This document shows positions 41,930-52,026 of a stretch of DNA of 64,000 nt, one piece after another (the stretch's first letter is position 1; the number at the start of each line of letters is the position of its first letter). The stretch is from Egibacter rhizosphaerae. GTDB taxonomy: Bacteria > Actinomycetota > Nitriliruptoria > Euzebyales > Egibacteraceae. A model generated the notes under the pieces. It did no database searches and had not been told where the DNA came from. It saw only the letters and a program-made list of their open reading frames with translations. The position numbers and the translations under genes are program-made. The stretch spans positions 62,001 to 126,000 of the forward strand of contig NZ_CP036402.1 in the NCBI RefSeq assembly GCF_004322855.1, given 5' to 3'.

Positions 41930-43312
41930 TCACGGGAGCAGCTCTCCCGGGACCTCGACCGCCTCGGGCGCGGCGTACGTCCAGTCCGGGCGCTTGCGGT
42001 AGTACTCGGGGTCGAACACGAGCACCCCCTCGTCCTCGTCCCAGTCGATGATCTTCGGCGCGAGCACCCGGATCTCCTCCGGCACCGGACCCGCACCGAC
42101 CCGGCCGTGGAACTCCTCGGGGAACGTCTCGATCGCGCTGCGGACGACGAACGCCGCTCCGACGGGCAGGTAGCACCGGTTCTGGTCCGTGACGATCTCG
42201 GTGCGGTGCATGAGCGCGTCGATGTCCGCACGCGTGCCTTCGCCCTGAACGAGCTGCCAGAGCCGCTCGGCCATGAAGATGTTGCCGGTCTTGCAGGCGT
42301 TGCACTGACCACAGGACTCGATTGCGAGGAACCGCTCGAGCTGCTGGGTGACCTGCACCATGTCACGGTGCTGGCCGTAGACGGCATAGCCCCCGCTGCC
42401 CAGACCGAACCCCGCCTCGGCCATCGAGTTGAAGTCCAGCGGCAGGTCGAGCAGGTCCGGCGTCATGACGGGGTTGGACACGCCAGACCAGATCGCCTTG
42501 ACGTCGTCGGGGTCCGCGCCGCCGATGTCGCAGACGAGGGTGCGCAGGGAGGTGCCCATGGGCAGTTCGTAGACCCCCTGATTCGGTACGTCCTGGCAGA
42601 TGGCGAACAGGAACGTCCCCGGCGTTTCCTCGGTGCCCTCGGTGCGGAACCAGTCGGCGCCCTTGGCGATGATCTGGGTGGCGTGGCTGAACGTCTCGGC
42701 GTTGTTGACCACCGCCGGGTTCGGCTGGGTCGTCGTCGCGAACAGACCGACCTGGAAGGGAGGCACGAGGCGCGGCATCGAGAGCTTGCCCTCGATCACC
42801 TCGAGCAACGCCTTCTCCTCACCGAAGAGGTAGGTGTCCGGGCCCGGAACCACCGTGAGGTGTTCGGCACCCTCCCACCCGGCGGCCATCATCTCGTCGC
42901 GGGCCTCGATCAGTCGCCGATAGGCCTCGGTGAAACGCTCCTTGGTGGCGATGTACGCGTGGGCGGCCGCCGTCGTGTAGAGGCAGATGAGCATCCCCTC
43001 GAGGATCTGGTACGGATTTCGCTCCATGAGCGGGCGATCCTTGTAGGTGCCCGGCTCGCCCTCCGCCGCGTTGCACACGACGTAGCAACGCCCGTCCGCC
43101 ATCCCGGCGTCGCGCACCCCGCGCCACTTGATGCCGGTCGGGAAGCCCGCGCCACCCCGGCCGCGCAGCCCCGCGGCACGGATCTCCGCAACGATGTCGT
43201 CGGGAGTCATCGCGAGCGCGTTCTCCAAGCCCTCGCCGCCCCCCTGGGCGACGTAGGCCTCGAGGGTCTCGACGGGCTTCTCGGGCAGGATCTGGTACAC
43301 GCCGTCCGCCAT
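41930..43312 (-). CDS. nuoF: NuoF-like NADH-binding flavoprotein (orphan)
   Basis: 460 residues of the complex I 51-kDa family, which takes electrons from NADH through FMN to a 4Fe-4S cluster. FMN/NADH segment AGLRGRGGAGFPTGIKW, VVCNAAEGEPGTYKDR, GAGEYLFGEE-type segment PGPDTYLFGEEKALLEVIEG, cluster ligands SCGQCNACKTG (about 333-340) and a fourth Cys in NRCYLPVGAA (about 379). ATG 43312 is preceded by GGAGG. The standard partners NuoE and NuoG are absent from both sides. It may serve a formate dehydrogenase, hydrogenase or ferredoxin:NAD reductase encoded elsewhere, or be a displaced duplicate. Confidence 0.88.
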   Translation of the reverse strand: MADGVYQILPEKPVETLEAYVAQGGGEGLENALAMTPDDIVAEIRAAGLRGRGGAGFPTGIKWRGVRDAGMADGRCYVVCNAAEGEPGTYKDRPLMERNPYQILEGMLICLYTTAAAHAYIATKERFTEAYRRLIEARDEMMAAGWEGAEHLTVVPGPDTYLFGEEKALLEVIEGKLSMPRLVPPFQVGLFATTTQPNPAVVNNAETFSHATQIIAKGADWFRTEGTEETPGTFLFAICQDVPNQGVYELPMGTSLRTLVCDIGGADPDDVKAIWSGVSNPVMTPDLLDLPLDFNSMAEAGFGLGSGGYAVYGQHRDMVQVTQQLERFLAIESCGQCNACKTGNIFMAERLWQLVQGEGTRADIDALMHRTEIVTDQNRCYLPVGAAFVVRSAIETFPEEFHGRVGAGPVPEEIRVLAPKIIDWDEDEGVLVFDPEYYRKRPDWTYAAPEAVEVPGELLP

Positions 43313-43622
43313 GCTCTTCCGGCCTCCTATCGGGCTCGTTCCGGGCACCGTCCCACGTTTTACATGCTCGTCACCGCTCCGCGACCTCGTCGCCACTGGA
43401 CGCGGCTACCTTCCTCCGCGGCTGGTCGTCCACCCTCGCTCGCAGGGTACGCCCTGCGTTTGCAACGACCGCCCCTCGGAGCCGGCCGCGACGGGTCTAT
43501 CGGCTCGGGCCCGCGCGGTCGGCTCCTTCTCGTGCCAACCAGCCTTGCCGGCAGCAACGGGCGCGACGCCGACAGCGGACCCACGCCCGCCGACACGGGA
43601 CCCACGCCCGCCGCCACCCCGG
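43313..43622. other. intergenic region upstream of nuoF with a tandem repeat
   Basis: 310 bp without a gene. It holds a 21-bp tandem pair (43571-43591 and 43592-43612, two differences, ending GGACCCACGCCCGCC) just beyond the glucosidase stop, a short palindrome CAGGG-tacg-CCCTG at 43443-43456, and the AT-richer ACGTTTTACATG near 43356 that may contain the nuoF promoter. Confidence 0.55.
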
Positions 43623-45326
43623 TCACGAGTGCTCATCCGACCGCAGCACCACCGCGTCGGCCGGCGCGAGCTCGAGCGGTCCGGTCAGTCGTTGCCCGTC
43701 ACCACGACCGGCCGCGTCGAAGGCCAGGACCCACGCGCTGGACTGGCCCGGCGGCGCCCACGTCTCCGCCACCGACCCCGCGTTCGCCACGGTGATCAAG
43801 GGCCCGCGTCGGAACGCGATGACCGGCCCCTCCTCGGTCAACCACTCCACGGGGGCCTCGACGAGAGCGGGCTCGCTGTGACGCAACGCGACGAGCGCGC
43901 GCCACCGGTGCAGCAGCGAGTCAGGGTCCTCGCGCTGGACACTCACGGTGTCGGTGTCGCGGCGCGGCCCCATCGGCAGCCACGGCTCGGGCGACGGGTC
44001 CGCCGCGCCGCTGAACCCCAGGCCCGGCCCGGGGGCCCACGGCATCGGCGTGCGGCACACGTCCCGACTGCGGGCGGTCACGCCGGCCCGAGTGACGATC
44101 GGATCATCGGCGCGCTCGGGGGGAACGGCGACATCCTCGAGCCCCAGCTCGTCCCCCTGGTACACGAAGGGCACCCCCGGCAGGCAGAACTGGAGGGTCG
44201 CGAGCGCGAGAGCACGTCGGCGACCGATGTCGCCCCCGCCGAATCGTGTCGGCGCACGGGACACGTCGTGGCTCCCGATGATCCACGCCACGTGCCCTGG
44301 CGCGACGTCCGCGCCGCGGCGCAACACCCCCCGCACGGCCGCGGCGTCCCACTCGGTGTGCACGGACCCGAACCAGAAGGCGAGGTGGAGCCCGTCCCCC
44401 GAGAGGTACGGGGACAGCTGCTCGGGATCGAGGAGGTAGACCTCGCCGAGCAGCAGAGCGCCGTGGCGGTCCGCGATCCGGCGCCATCGTCGGTACACGT
44501 CCCGGACGCCCTCCTGGTTCACGTCGTAGCGGTGGTCGAGCTGGTCGTGGGCATCCAAGGGGTCATCCGGGTCGATCGGGTTCGCCGCCTCGGCCGGGTC
44601 GACCGGGTTCGCCGCCTCGGCCGGGTCGACCCGGTCGGGGCCCGTGGCCGGCGGAAGGTCCGGAAGGTCCGGGTGCTTCACCAGCCCGTGCGCCACGTCG
44701 ATCCGGAATCCGTCCACGCCCCGCGCGAACCAGCTCTCCAGGATCTCCTCGAAGGCCGCGGACACCTCGGGATCGGACCAGTCCAGGTCGGGCTGCTCGG
44801 GCAGGAACAGGTGACACCACCACTGGTCCGTGACGCGATCGTAGGACCACGCGGGCCCCCCGAAATGGCTCACCCAGTTGTTCGGCGGCGTGCCGCCCTG
44901 CTCGGGTGGACCGGGAGTGGCGCCGTCGCGCCACAGGTACCGGGATCGCTCGGGCGCGTCACGCGAACGCCGCGCCCGCTGGAACCAGGGGTGCTCGCTG
45001 GAGGTGTGGTTGGGTACCAGGTCGAGCACGACCCGCATCCCCCGGTCGTGGGCGCCGCCGATGACACGGTCGAGCGCGGCGTCCCCGCCGAGATCGTCCG
45101 CGGCTCGCAGGTAATCGGCGACGTCGTACCCGCCGTCGTGACGGGGCGAGGGGTAGCACGGCGAGATCCAGACGATGTCGATCCCGAGCCACGCCAGGTG
45201 ATCGAGGCGGTCCGCGAGCCCGTGGAGGTCACCGACCCCGTCGCCGTCCCCGTCAGCGAAGGAGCGGATGTACACCTCGTAGCCGACGGCGTCCGACCAC
45301 CACGGCCGGTCGGCGGCCCCGGTCAC
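43623..45326 (-). CDS. GH13 alpha-glucosidase / oligo-1,6-glucosidase family
   Basis: Hydrolyses alpha-glucosidic bonds in short malto-oligosaccharides. The 567-residue protein has the GH13 regions VVLDLVPNHTS, GFRIDVAHG (nucleophile Asp210), LLGEVYL (acid/base Glu295) and IIGSHDVSR (Asp354), plus WWSDAVGYEVYIRSFADGDGDGVGDLHGL at the N-terminus, the hallmark of the GH13 alpha-glucosidase/dextran glucosidase groups. An insert after the nucleophile carries two 9-residue VDPAEAANP repeats. Its GTG overlaps the glgP stop (GTGA), so it is translationally coupled to glgP. Probably intracellular, trimming the glucan released by GlgP. Confidence 0.9.
   Translation of the reverse strand: MTGAADRPWWSDAVGYEVYIRSFADGDGDGVGDLHGLADRLDHLAWLGIDIVWISPCYPSPRHDGGYDVADYLRAADDLGGDAALDRVIGGAHDRGMRVVLDLVPNHTSSEHPWFQRARRSRDAPERSRYLWRDGATPGPPEQGGTPPNNWVSHFGGPAWSYDRVTDQWWCHLFLPEQPDLDWSDPEVSAAFEEILESWFARGVDGFRIDVAHGLVKHPDLPDLPPATGPDRVDPAEAANPVDPAEAANPIDPDDPLDAHDQLDHRYDVNQEGVRDVYRRWRRIADRHGALLLGEVYLLDPEQLSPYLSGDGLHLAFWFGSVHTEWDAAAVRGVLRRGADVAPGHVAWIIGSHDVSRAPTRFGGGDIGRRRALALATLQFCLPGVPFVYQGDELGLEDVAVPPERADDPIVTRAGVTARSRDVCRTPMPWAPGPGLGFSGAADPSPEPWLPMGPRRDTDTVSVQREDPDSLLHRWRALVALRHSEPALVEAPVEWLTEEGPVIAFRRGPLITVANAGSVAETWAPPGQSSAWVLAFDAAGRGDGQRLTGPLELAPADAVVLRSDEHS
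44581..44630. repeat. 27-bp in-frame tandem repeat inside the glucosidase gene
   Basis: A 27-bp unit beginning TTCGCCGCCTCGGCCGGGTC occurs almost twice. It encodes two copies of VDPAEAANP in a surface insert after the catalytic nucleophile. In frame and exact over the shared part, so probably recent. Confidence 0.8.
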
Positions 45327-47956
45327 GTCGACGCCTCCCACACCGGCTCGCCCGACTCCTCGGGCCCGACCTCGTCGCCGGCCGCCTCCGGGGCGGCGAA
45401 CCGGGCCAGGCCGAGCTCCGCGCGACTCGCGAGCCCGGTGTGGTCGGGCAGGGCACGGACCGCGTACCCGTACTCTCCGACGTCTCGCACGGCGAAGGAG
45501 CCGGCGAAGTCCGCGGTCCCGTCGTGCCGCTCGACGAGTTCGAGGGACTGCCGGGCGGGCGCGCTGATCGTCCCGTCGGCATCGACGGATCCGTGCAGCA
45601 GCTCGACGGCGATGTCGTCCGGGGACAACGGGCCCAGTTCGACCTGCACCCGCAGCTCCCGGCGATCGCCGAGATCCGCCTCCCCGGGATCGGTGCGCAC
45701 GTCGGTGACACGCACGGCCGGCCATGCCTCCTGCACCCGCTGCTTCCAGCGGGCGAGCTCGCGTGCGCCGCGGTACCCCTCGGCGATCAGCCCCTCCGCC
45801 CGTGCCGCCACCGGCGCGTACAGCTCGGTCACGTACTCGCGCACCATGCGGCTCGCCAGAACCCGTGGCCCGAGTGACGCGATCGAGTGGCGGATCATCC
45901 CCACCCACCGGCGCGGGATCGAGCCGTCGCGACGCTCGTAGAAGGTGGGCACGACGCCGTGCTCGAGGGTGTCGAACAGTGCCTCGGCGTCGAGCGCGTC
46001 CTGTTCCTCGGGCGGATGCGTCTCGCGGGTGCCGATCGAGAAGCCGTTCTCCGCGTCGGCCATCTCGTCCCACCATCCGTCGAGGATCGAGCAGTTCAGC
46101 ACCCCGTTCAGCGCCGCCTTCTCCCCGCTGGTGCCGCAGGCCTCGTAGGGCCGGCGCGGCGTGTTCAGCCACACGTCGACGCCGTGGTACAAGGCGGCCG
46201 CCAGGTCCATGTCGTAGTCCTCGAGGAACACGAAGCGGTCGCGGATGGCCGGGTCGGCACCGAAGTGAACGAGCTGGCGGATGAGGTCCTTCCCGCCGTC
46301 GTCACGAGGATGGGCCTTTCCGGCGAAGACGAGCTGGACGGGTCGCTCGGGCGACAACAGCAGCTCGCGCAGCCGCTCGGGCTGGCGCAGCAGCAACGTG
46401 CCGCGCTTGTATTGCGCAAACCGGCGCGCGAAGCCGATCGTAAGGGCGTCCGGGTCCAGGACCTCCTCGGTCCACCCGAGACCGTACGCGGGCTCGCCGC
46501 GGCGCTCCCGCTGATGGCGGACCCGCTCTCGCACGCTCGTGACGAGGCGCTCGCGCTCGCGCTGCCGTGCCTGCCAGATGACCTCGTCGTCGATCTTGGC
46601 CGCGACGGCGAACGCGTCGGGGTCACTCCGCCAGTCGGCCGGAAGATGGCGGTCGTAGACCGAGGTCATCTCGGGGCCGATCCACGTCGAGCCGTGCACG
46701 CCGTTCGTGACGCTCGTGATCGGGACCTCGGCGGCCGGCAGCTCGGGCCAAAGATCGTCGAAGAGGTCGCGCGCGACGTGGCCGTGCAGTCGGGACACCC
46801 CGTTCGCCGCGGACGACAGCCGCAGCGCGAGCACGGCCATGTTGAACTCGTCGCCGTGGTGTCGTCCCAGGGCGAGCATCCGGTCGGTGTCGACTCCGCA
46901 CGCATCGGCCATCGGGGCCAGGTAGCGGGCCGCGAGGTCGCGCTCGAACACATCGATCCCAGCCGGCACGGGCGTGTGCGTGGTGAACAGCACCGGGGCC
47001 CGAGCGGCCTGGACGGCCTCGTCGAACTCGAGGCCCTCCTCGACGACGAGCTCGCGGACGCGCTCCACTTGCAGCAGCGCCGCATGGCCCTCGTTCGAGT
47101 GGTAGACGATGGGCTCGAAGGGGACCTCGCCGAGCTCACGGGCTCGACGGAGCGCACGGACCCCGGCGACGCCGAGCACGATCTCCTGGCGTAAGCGGTG
47201 CTCCCGATCCCCGCCGTACAGCTTGTCGGTGATGGGGCGGTCAGACGGGTCGTTCTCCTCGAGATCGGTATCGAGCAGGAGCAGGGGGATCCGACCGACC
47301 TCGCCGCGCCAGATCGCGCACCCCACCGTGCGCTCGGCGAGTTCCACCTCGACGGTGACCGGCGCGCCGCCCCGCTCGAGACGCGTGAGCGGCAGGTCGT
47401 GCGGATTCAGATCGGGGTACTGCTCGTGCTGCCATCCGTCGTGATCGAGGTACTGGCGGAAGTACCCGTGCCGGTAGAGCAGGCCCACGCCGACGAGGTC
47501 GAGGCCGAGGTCGCTCGCCGCCTTCAGGTGGTCACCGGCGAGCACGCCCAACCCGCCCGAGTACACCTGCATGCCCGCCGTGAGGCCGAACTCGGGGGAG
47601 AAGTACGCCACGGCGGGCGGCGGCGGGTCCTCCTGCTGGGCCCACCGCTCCTCGGTCAGGTACCGCTGCAACGCCGCGCGCCGCCGTTCGAGGTCGGCGA
47701 GGAAGTCCGCATCGGACGCGAGCTCCTGCATGCGCTGGTGGCCGAGACGCGCGAGCACGGCGACGGGGTTGTGACCGGAGTCGAGCCACGCCTGGGGGTC
47801 CGCCCGCTGGAACAGCTCCCGCGTGGGCGCGTCCCACGCCCATCGGAGGTTGTACGCCAACCCGGTGAGCGGCTCGAGCTGCTCGGGCAGCGACGGGTTC
47901 ACCCGAAAGGTCGACAGAGCCTTCGTGGGTGGGACCTGCTCGTCCTGCTTCGTCAT
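45323..47956 (-). CDS. glgP: alpha-glucan phosphorylase (GT35, short type)
   Basis: Phosphorolyses alpha-1,4-glucan to glucose-1-phosphate. The 877-residue protein has the N-terminal DUF3417 domain (NPSLPEQLEPLTGLAYNLRWAWDAPTRELF) and the segments VAYFSPEFGLTAGMQVYSGGLGVLAGDHLK, TTHTPVPAGIDVF and ITSVTNGVHGSTWI. PLP/phosphate motif YEACGTSGEKAALNGVLN lies at about residue 600-620. This is the actinobacterial/archaeal 'glucan phosphorylase' form. Start ATG 47956 has AAAGGA 7 nt upstream, next to four 23-bp repeats. It is divergent from the glgE operon and coupled downstream to the GH13 glucosidase. Confidence 0.93.
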   Translation of the reverse strand: MTKQDEQVPPTKALSTFRVNPSLPEQLEPLTGLAYNLRWAWDAPTRELFQRADPQAWLDSGHNPVAVLARLGHQRMQELASDADFLADLERRRAALQRYLTEERWAQQEDPPPPAVAYFSPEFGLTAGMQVYSGGLGVLAGDHLKAASDLGLDLVGVGLLYRHGYFRQYLDHDGWQHEQYPDLNPHDLPLTRLERGGAPVTVEVELAERTVGCAIWRGEVGRIPLLLLDTDLEENDPSDRPITDKLYGGDREHRLRQEIVLGVAGVRALRRARELGEVPFEPIVYHSNEGHAALLQVERVRELVVEEGLEFDEAVQAARAPVLFTTHTPVPAGIDVFERDLAARYLAPMADACGVDTDRMLALGRHHGDEFNMAVLALRLSSAANGVSRLHGHVARDLFDDLWPELPAAEVPITSVTNGVHGSTWIGPEMTSVYDRHLPADWRSDPDAFAVAAKIDDEVIWQARQRERERLVTSVRERVRHQRERRGEPAYGLGWTEEVLDPDALTIGFARRFAQYKRGTLLLRQPERLRELLLSPERPVQLVFAGKAHPRDDGGKDLIRQLVHFGADPAIRDRFVFLEDYDMDLAAALYHGVDVWLNTPRRPYEACGTSGEKAALNGVLNCSILDGWWDEMADAENGFSIGTRETHPPEEQDALDAEALFDTLEHGVVPTFYERRDGSIPRRWVGMIRHSIASLGPRVLASRMVREYVTELYAPVAARAEGLIAEGYRGARELARWKQRVQEAWPAVRVTDVRTDPGEADLGDRRELRVQVELGPLSPDDIAVELLHGSVDADGTISAPARQSLELVERHDGTADFAGSFAVRDVGEYGYAVRALPDHTGLASRAELGLARFAAPEAAGDEVGPEESGEPVWEAST

Positions 47957-47965
47957 GGGCGTCCT

Positions 47966-48057
47966 TTTCCGGGATCGGCGGGACTCGGTTTCCGGGATCA
48001 GCGGGACTCGGTTTCCGGGATCAGCGGGACTCGGTTTCCGGGATCAGCGGGACTCGG
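47966..48057. repeat. four 23-bp tandem repeats in the glgP leader
   Basis: A 23-bp unit beginning TTTCCGGGATCAGCGGGACT occurs four times head to tail (47966, 47989, 48012, 48035). Copies 2-4 are identical; copy 1 has one change. The array ends 10 nt before the glgP start on the other strand, so it would lie in the 5' leader of the mRNA. There are no spacers, so it is not CRISPR. Confidence 0.95.
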
Positions 48058-48083
48058 TCTCACGAGAGCGCCGCGGGCGGCGC

Positions 48084-48124
48084 AGTCTACGTTTCAGGAT
48101 CCGCCCGAGGCGTCGCTCGGGCGG
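48084..48124 (-). promoter_or_regulatory. candidate glgP promoter with a 9-bp inverted repeat
   Basis: TAGACT on the minus strand (48084-48089) fits a -10 box. Immediately upstream, at the -35 position, lies the perfect inverted repeat CCGCCCGAG-gcgtcg-CTCGGGCGG (48101-48124). The position suits a repressor operator. The resulting leader of about 120 nt would include the four 23-bp repeats. Confidence 0.5.
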
Positions 48125-48217
48125 TCGCCACGATATTCGCGACGAGCATCGCGACGGTCCGGCGATCGACCGAGGCCCGCCCGACCCGACCCGGGCGCGC
48201 CGCGGCCGCTCAGAGCG

Positions 48218-48223
48218 TAGGCT
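48218..48223 (+). promoter_or_regulatory. candidate -10 box of the glgE operon
   Basis: TAGGCT on the plus strand, about 85 nt before ATG 48308. It is divergent from the glgP promoter with about 130 bp between the two boxes. Confidence 0.4.
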
Positions 48224-48307
48224 CGCGCACGTCGCGTCCGCCCGCGGGTGTGAAGGGGGCCGCGACGCGGTACGGCTCACGCCCGGCTGACGCCTGGAAG
48301 GTGTGGG

Positions 48308-50275
48308 ATGCGCGGACGGATCGAGATCGCCGAAGTCGAGCCCGTGGTCGACTGCGGTCGCTACGCCGCCAAGGCGGTGGTCGGCGACGAGGTCACGGTG
48401 GGCGCCGACCTGCTGCGGGAGGGCCACGACCATCTCGCGGCAGCGGTGGCCTACCGGGCCCCTGGGGAGCGCTCGTGGCGGGAGACGCCGATGCGCCTGG
48501 ACACCAACGACCGGTGGCTGGGGACGTTCGGCGTCGACCGTATGGGGCCGTGGTCGTTCGCGGTCGGGGGATGGACCGACCACTACGGCACGTGGGCCGA
48601 CGGCATCCGCAAGAAGCACGCGGCCGGGCAGACCGACCTCGACGTCGCGATCGAGGACGGGGCGCGCCTGCTGGAGCGGCGCACCGACCTCCCCGCCGCC
48701 GCGTCGGAGGTCATCGCCGAGGTGATCGCCGTGCTCCGCGGAACGGGGACGCTGTCCGACAAGGTCGCGGCAGCCACCGACGCGGACCTGCTGGCGCTCC
48801 TCGAACGGCACCCCGAGCGGCTCGACCTCACGTGGAGCGCCGAGTATCCGCTGTGGATCGACCGCGAGCGTGCCCGGTTCTCCGCCTGGTACGAGATGTT
48901 CCCGCGGTCCGAGGGTGCGTTCTGGCCCGCCGAGGGGGACGATCGCTCCCCCCGCAGCGGCACGTTCGAGACGGCGGCGAAGCGATTGCCGGCGATCGCC
49001 GAGATGGGCTTCGACGTCGTCTATCTCCCGCCCGTGCACCCGATCGGACGGACCTACCGAAAGGGCTCGGGCGGCCCCCACGACCTCGATCCGCAGCCGG
49101 GTGACCCCGGCGTGCCGTGGGCGATCGGGGGGCCCGAGGGCGGCCACACCGCGATCCATCCCGACCTCGGGACCCTCGAGGACTTCGACGCGTTCGTCGC
49201 CGAGGCACAGCGCCACGGCCTCGAGGTCGCGATGGACTACGCCATCCAGTGCTCGCCGGACCATCCGTGGGTGACCGAGCACCCCCAGTGGTTCCGCCAC
49301 CGCTCCGACGGCACGATCGCCTACGCCGAGAACCCGCCGAAGAAGTATCAGGACATCTACCCGCTCGACTTCGACACCTCGGATCGGGAGAACCTCTGGC
49401 AGGCGCTGCGGGAGGTGCTGGAGTTCTGGATCGCCCGGGGCATCCGCGTCTTCCGCGTCGACAACCCGCACACCAAGGCGCTGCCGTTCTGGGAGTGGGT
49501 GATCGCCGAGCTCCGACGCGAGCACCCCGAGCTCATCTTCCTGGCCGAGGCGTTCACCCGGCCGAAGATGATGGCGACCTTGGCGAAGCTCGGCTTCAAC
49601 CAGAGCTACACCTACTTCGCGTGGCGCAACACCAAGGAGGAGCTCACGGAGTACGCGACCCAGCTCGCCTACGGGGAGGTCGCGAAGTACTACCGGCCGA
49701 ACTTCTGGCCGAACACGCCGGACATCCTCACCGAGTTCCTCCAAACCGGGGGGCGGCCGGCGTTCAAGCTGCGCCTGGTCCTCGCGGCGCTGCTCTCCCC
49801 CTCGTACGGGATCTACGCTGGTTACGAGCTGTGCGAGAACGTCCCGCTCGAACCCGGCAGCGAGGAGTACCTCGGCAGCGAGAAGTACCGGTTCCGTCCC
49901 CGCGAGTGGGACCGGTCGGACTCCCTGGCCCCGTACATCGCGCGCATCAACTGGATCCGCCGTGAGCACCGCGCACTCCGTGACCTCTCGAACGTGTGGT
50001 TTCACGAGATCAGCGATCCGGCCATGCTGTGCTTCTCCAAGGTCGCCCCGGGCCGCACGGATCCGATCCTGGTGATCGTCAATCTCGATCCGCACCACCC
50101 GCGTGAGGCCACCACCGCGCTCGACCTCGGGCAGCTCGGCCTGGAGGGGATCGGCCCGTTCGAGGCCCACGACCTGCTGACCGACACGACCTACCTCTGG
50201 CACGGCCCCCACAACTACGTTCGGCTCGACCCGGACGTCGAGCCGAGCCACGTGCTGCACCTGCGCGCGCTGTAG
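48308..50275 (+). CDS. glgE: alpha-1,4-glucan:maltose-1-phosphate maltosyltransferase
   Basis: Transfers maltosyl units from maltose-1-phosphate to alpha-glucan chains (GH13_3). 655 residues. The N-terminal beta-sandwich ([28 protein letters not shown]) and the dimer-forming insert are present, with GlgE signatures [59 protein letters not shown] (nucleophile Asp385) and [14 protein letters not shown] (acid/base Glu414). The spacing matches the Streptomyces enzyme's Asp394/Glu423. A GGAAGG stretch precedes ATG 48308. First gene of the glgE-treS-mak-glgB operon, which contains every step from trehalose to branched glucan. Confidence 0.97.
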   Translation: MRGRIEIAEVEPVVDCGRYAAKAVVGDEVTVGADLLREGHDHLAAAVAYRAPGERSWRETPMRLDTNDRWLGTFGVDRMGPWSFAVGGWTDHYGTWADGIRKKHAAGQTDLDVAIEDGARLLERRTDLPAAASEVIAEVIAVLRGTGTLSDKVAAATDADLLALLERHPERLDLTWSAEYPLWIDRERARFSAWYEMFPRSEGAFWPAEGDDRSPRSGTFETAAKRLPAIAEMGFDVVYLPPVHPIGRTYRKGSGGPHDLDPQPGDPGVPWAIGGPEGGHTAIHPDLGTLEDFDAFVAEAQRHGLEVAMDYAIQCSPDHPWVTEHPQWFRHRSDGTIAYAENPPKKYQDIYPLDFDTSDRENLWQALREVLEFWIARGIRVFRVDNPHTKALPFWEWVIAELRREHPELIFLAEAFTRPKMMATLAKLGFNQSYTYFAWRNTKEELTEYATQLAYGEVAKYYRPNFWPNTPDILTEFLQTGGRPAFKLRLVLAALLSPSYGIYAGYELCENVPLEPGSEEYLGSEKYRFRPREWDRSDSLAPYIARINWIRREHRALRDLSNVWFHEISDPAMLCFSKVAPGRTDPILVIVNLDPHHPREATTALDLGQLGLEGIGPFEAHDLLTDTTYLWHGPHNYVRLDPDVEPSHVLHLRAL

Positions 50276-50310
50276 CCGCCGCACGCCGACGACACCCTGC
50301 GAGGACGCCG

Positions 50311-52026
50311 ATGACCGACGGAGCCCCCGCGCCCACCGGGAGTCCCCGCAACCTCGCTCTCAGCGACGACCCCCGCTGGTACCAGACCGCGGTGTTCTAC
50401 GAGGTGCTCGTCCGCGGCTTCTTCGACTCGAACAACGACGGGACCGGGGACCTGCGGGGCCTGATCGACCGGCTGGACTACCTGCAGTGGCTCGGGGTCG
50501 ACTGCCTCTGGCTGTTGCCCTTCTACCAGTCGCCCCTGCGGGACGGGGGCTACGACATCAGCGACTACTTCTCCGTCCTCCCCGAGTACGGCGACGTCGA
50601 GGACGTGCGCGACCTGCTCGAAGCGGCCCACGCCCGGGGGATCCGTGTGATCGCCGACCTCGTCATGAACCACACGAGCGACCAACACCCCTGGTTCCAG
50701 GAGTCGCGCGACCCCGAGAGCCCCAAGCGGGACTGGTACGTGTGGTCGGACACGCCCGAGCGCTACGAGGACGCGCGGATCATCTTCGTCGACACGGAAA
50801 CGTCGAACTGGACCTGGGACCCGCAGGCGGGCGCGTACTACTGGCACCGGTTCTTCGGCCACCAGCCGGACCTCAATTACGACCACCCCGAGGTCCAGGA
50901 ACGCATGCTCGACGTGATCCGGTTCTGGCTGGACCTCGGCCTCGACGGGTTCCGCCTCGATGCGGTCCCCTACCTCTTCCAGCGGGAGGGCACCGACTGC
51001 GAGAACCTGCCGGAGACGCACCAGTACCTGAAGCGGATCCGCAAGGTCGTCGACGCGGAGTTCGGCGACAAGGTCCTGCTCGCCGAGGCCAATCAGTGGC
51101 CCGAGGACGTCGTCGACTACTTCGGCGACGGGGACGAGTGCCACATGGCGTTCCACTTCCCGGTCATGCCGCGCATGTTCATGGCGGTCCGGCGGGAGGA
51201 GGCCCGCCCGATCGTCGAGATCATGGAGTCGACGCCGGAGATCCCCGACGGCTGCCAGTGGGGCGTGTTCCTGCGCAACCACGACGAGCTGACGCTCGAG
51301 ATGGTCACCGACGAGGAACGCGACTACATGTACCGCGAGTACGCAATCGACCCGCGCATGCGGATGAACGTCGGGATCCGCCGGCGCCTGGCCCCGCTGC
51401 TCGACAACTCGCGGGCGAAGATGGAGCTGTTCCACGCCCTGCTGTTCAGCCTGTCCGGCAGCCCGATCCTCTACTACGGCGACGAGATCGGGATGGGCGA
51501 CAACATCTTCCTCGGTGATCGGGACGGGGTCCGGACCCCGATGCAGTGGACCGCCGACCGCAACGGCGGCTTCAGCCGCGCGGAGTTCGCGGAGCTCTAC
51601 CTCCCACCGGTCCTCGATCAGGTCTACGGCTTCCCGGCGCTGAACGTCGAGGCGCAGCGCAAGAACCCCGGCTCGCTACTGCACTGGGTGCGCAGCCTCC
51701 TCCACATCCGCAAGGCGCACCCGGTCATGGGCACGGGCCAGTTCCATGCCCTCAAGCCCTCCAACGACCGGGTCCTCGCGTTCCTCCGCCGCTACGAGCA
51801 ACCGGAGACGACCGACGAGGCCGAGGACGACGTGGTCCTCGTGGTCGCCAACCTCGCCGCCACCGCCCAGCCGGTCGAGCTGGACCTCGCGGAGTTCGCC
51901 GGGAAGACCCCGGTCGAGCTGATCGGGGGTGCCTACTTCCCGGACATCGGTGAGCTGCCGTACCTGCTCACGCTCGGGGGGCACGGCTTCTACTGGTTCC
52001 GCCTCACCGAGGTCGAGCACCGCTGA
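50311..52026 (+). CDS. treS: trehalose synthase (maltose-trehalose isomerase)
   Basis: Interconverts trehalose and maltose by intramolecular transglucosylation (GH13_16). 571 residues. [66 protein letters not shown] (nucleophile Asp217), [20 protein letters not shown] (acid/base Glu259), [10 protein letters not shown] (Asp325) and DRNGGFS identify TreS and not an oligoglucosidase. The kinase domain fused to TreS in some actinobacteria is a separate gene here. It starts 35 nt after glgE, and its stop shares a base with the mak ATG (TGATG). Confidence 0.96.
   Translation: MTDGAPAPTGSPRNLALSDDPRWYQTAVFYEVLVRGFFDSNNDGTGDLRGLIDRLDYLQWLGVDCLWLLPFYQSPLRDGGYDISDYFSVLPEYGDVEDVRDLLEAAHARGIRVIADLVMNHTSDQHPWFQESRDPESPKRDWYVWSDTPERYEDARIIFVDTETSNWTWDPQAGAYYWHRFFGHQPDLNYDHPEVQERMLDVIRFWLDLGLDGFRLDAVPYLFQREGTDCENLPETHQYLKRIRKVVDAEFGDKVLLAEANQWPEDVVDYFGDGDECHMAFHFPVMPRMFMAVRREEARPIVEIMESTPEIPDGCQWGVFLRNHDELTLEMVTDEERDYMYREYAIDPRMRMNVGIRRRLAPLLDNSRAKMELFHALLFSLSGSPILYYGDEIGMGDNIFLGDRDGVRTPMQWTADRNGGFSRAEFAELYLPPVLDQVYGFPALNVEAQRKNPGSLLHWVRSLLHIRKAHPVMGTGQFHALKPSNDRVLAFLRRYEQPETTDEAEDDVVLVVANLAATAQPVELDLAEFAGKTPVELIGGAYFPDIGELPYLLTLGGHGFYWFRLTEVEHR

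Noticed and set aside
47966-48057. Four regular repeats that could be taken for a CRISPR array
   Set aside because: The 23-bp units are head to tail with no spacers and no cas genes are present.
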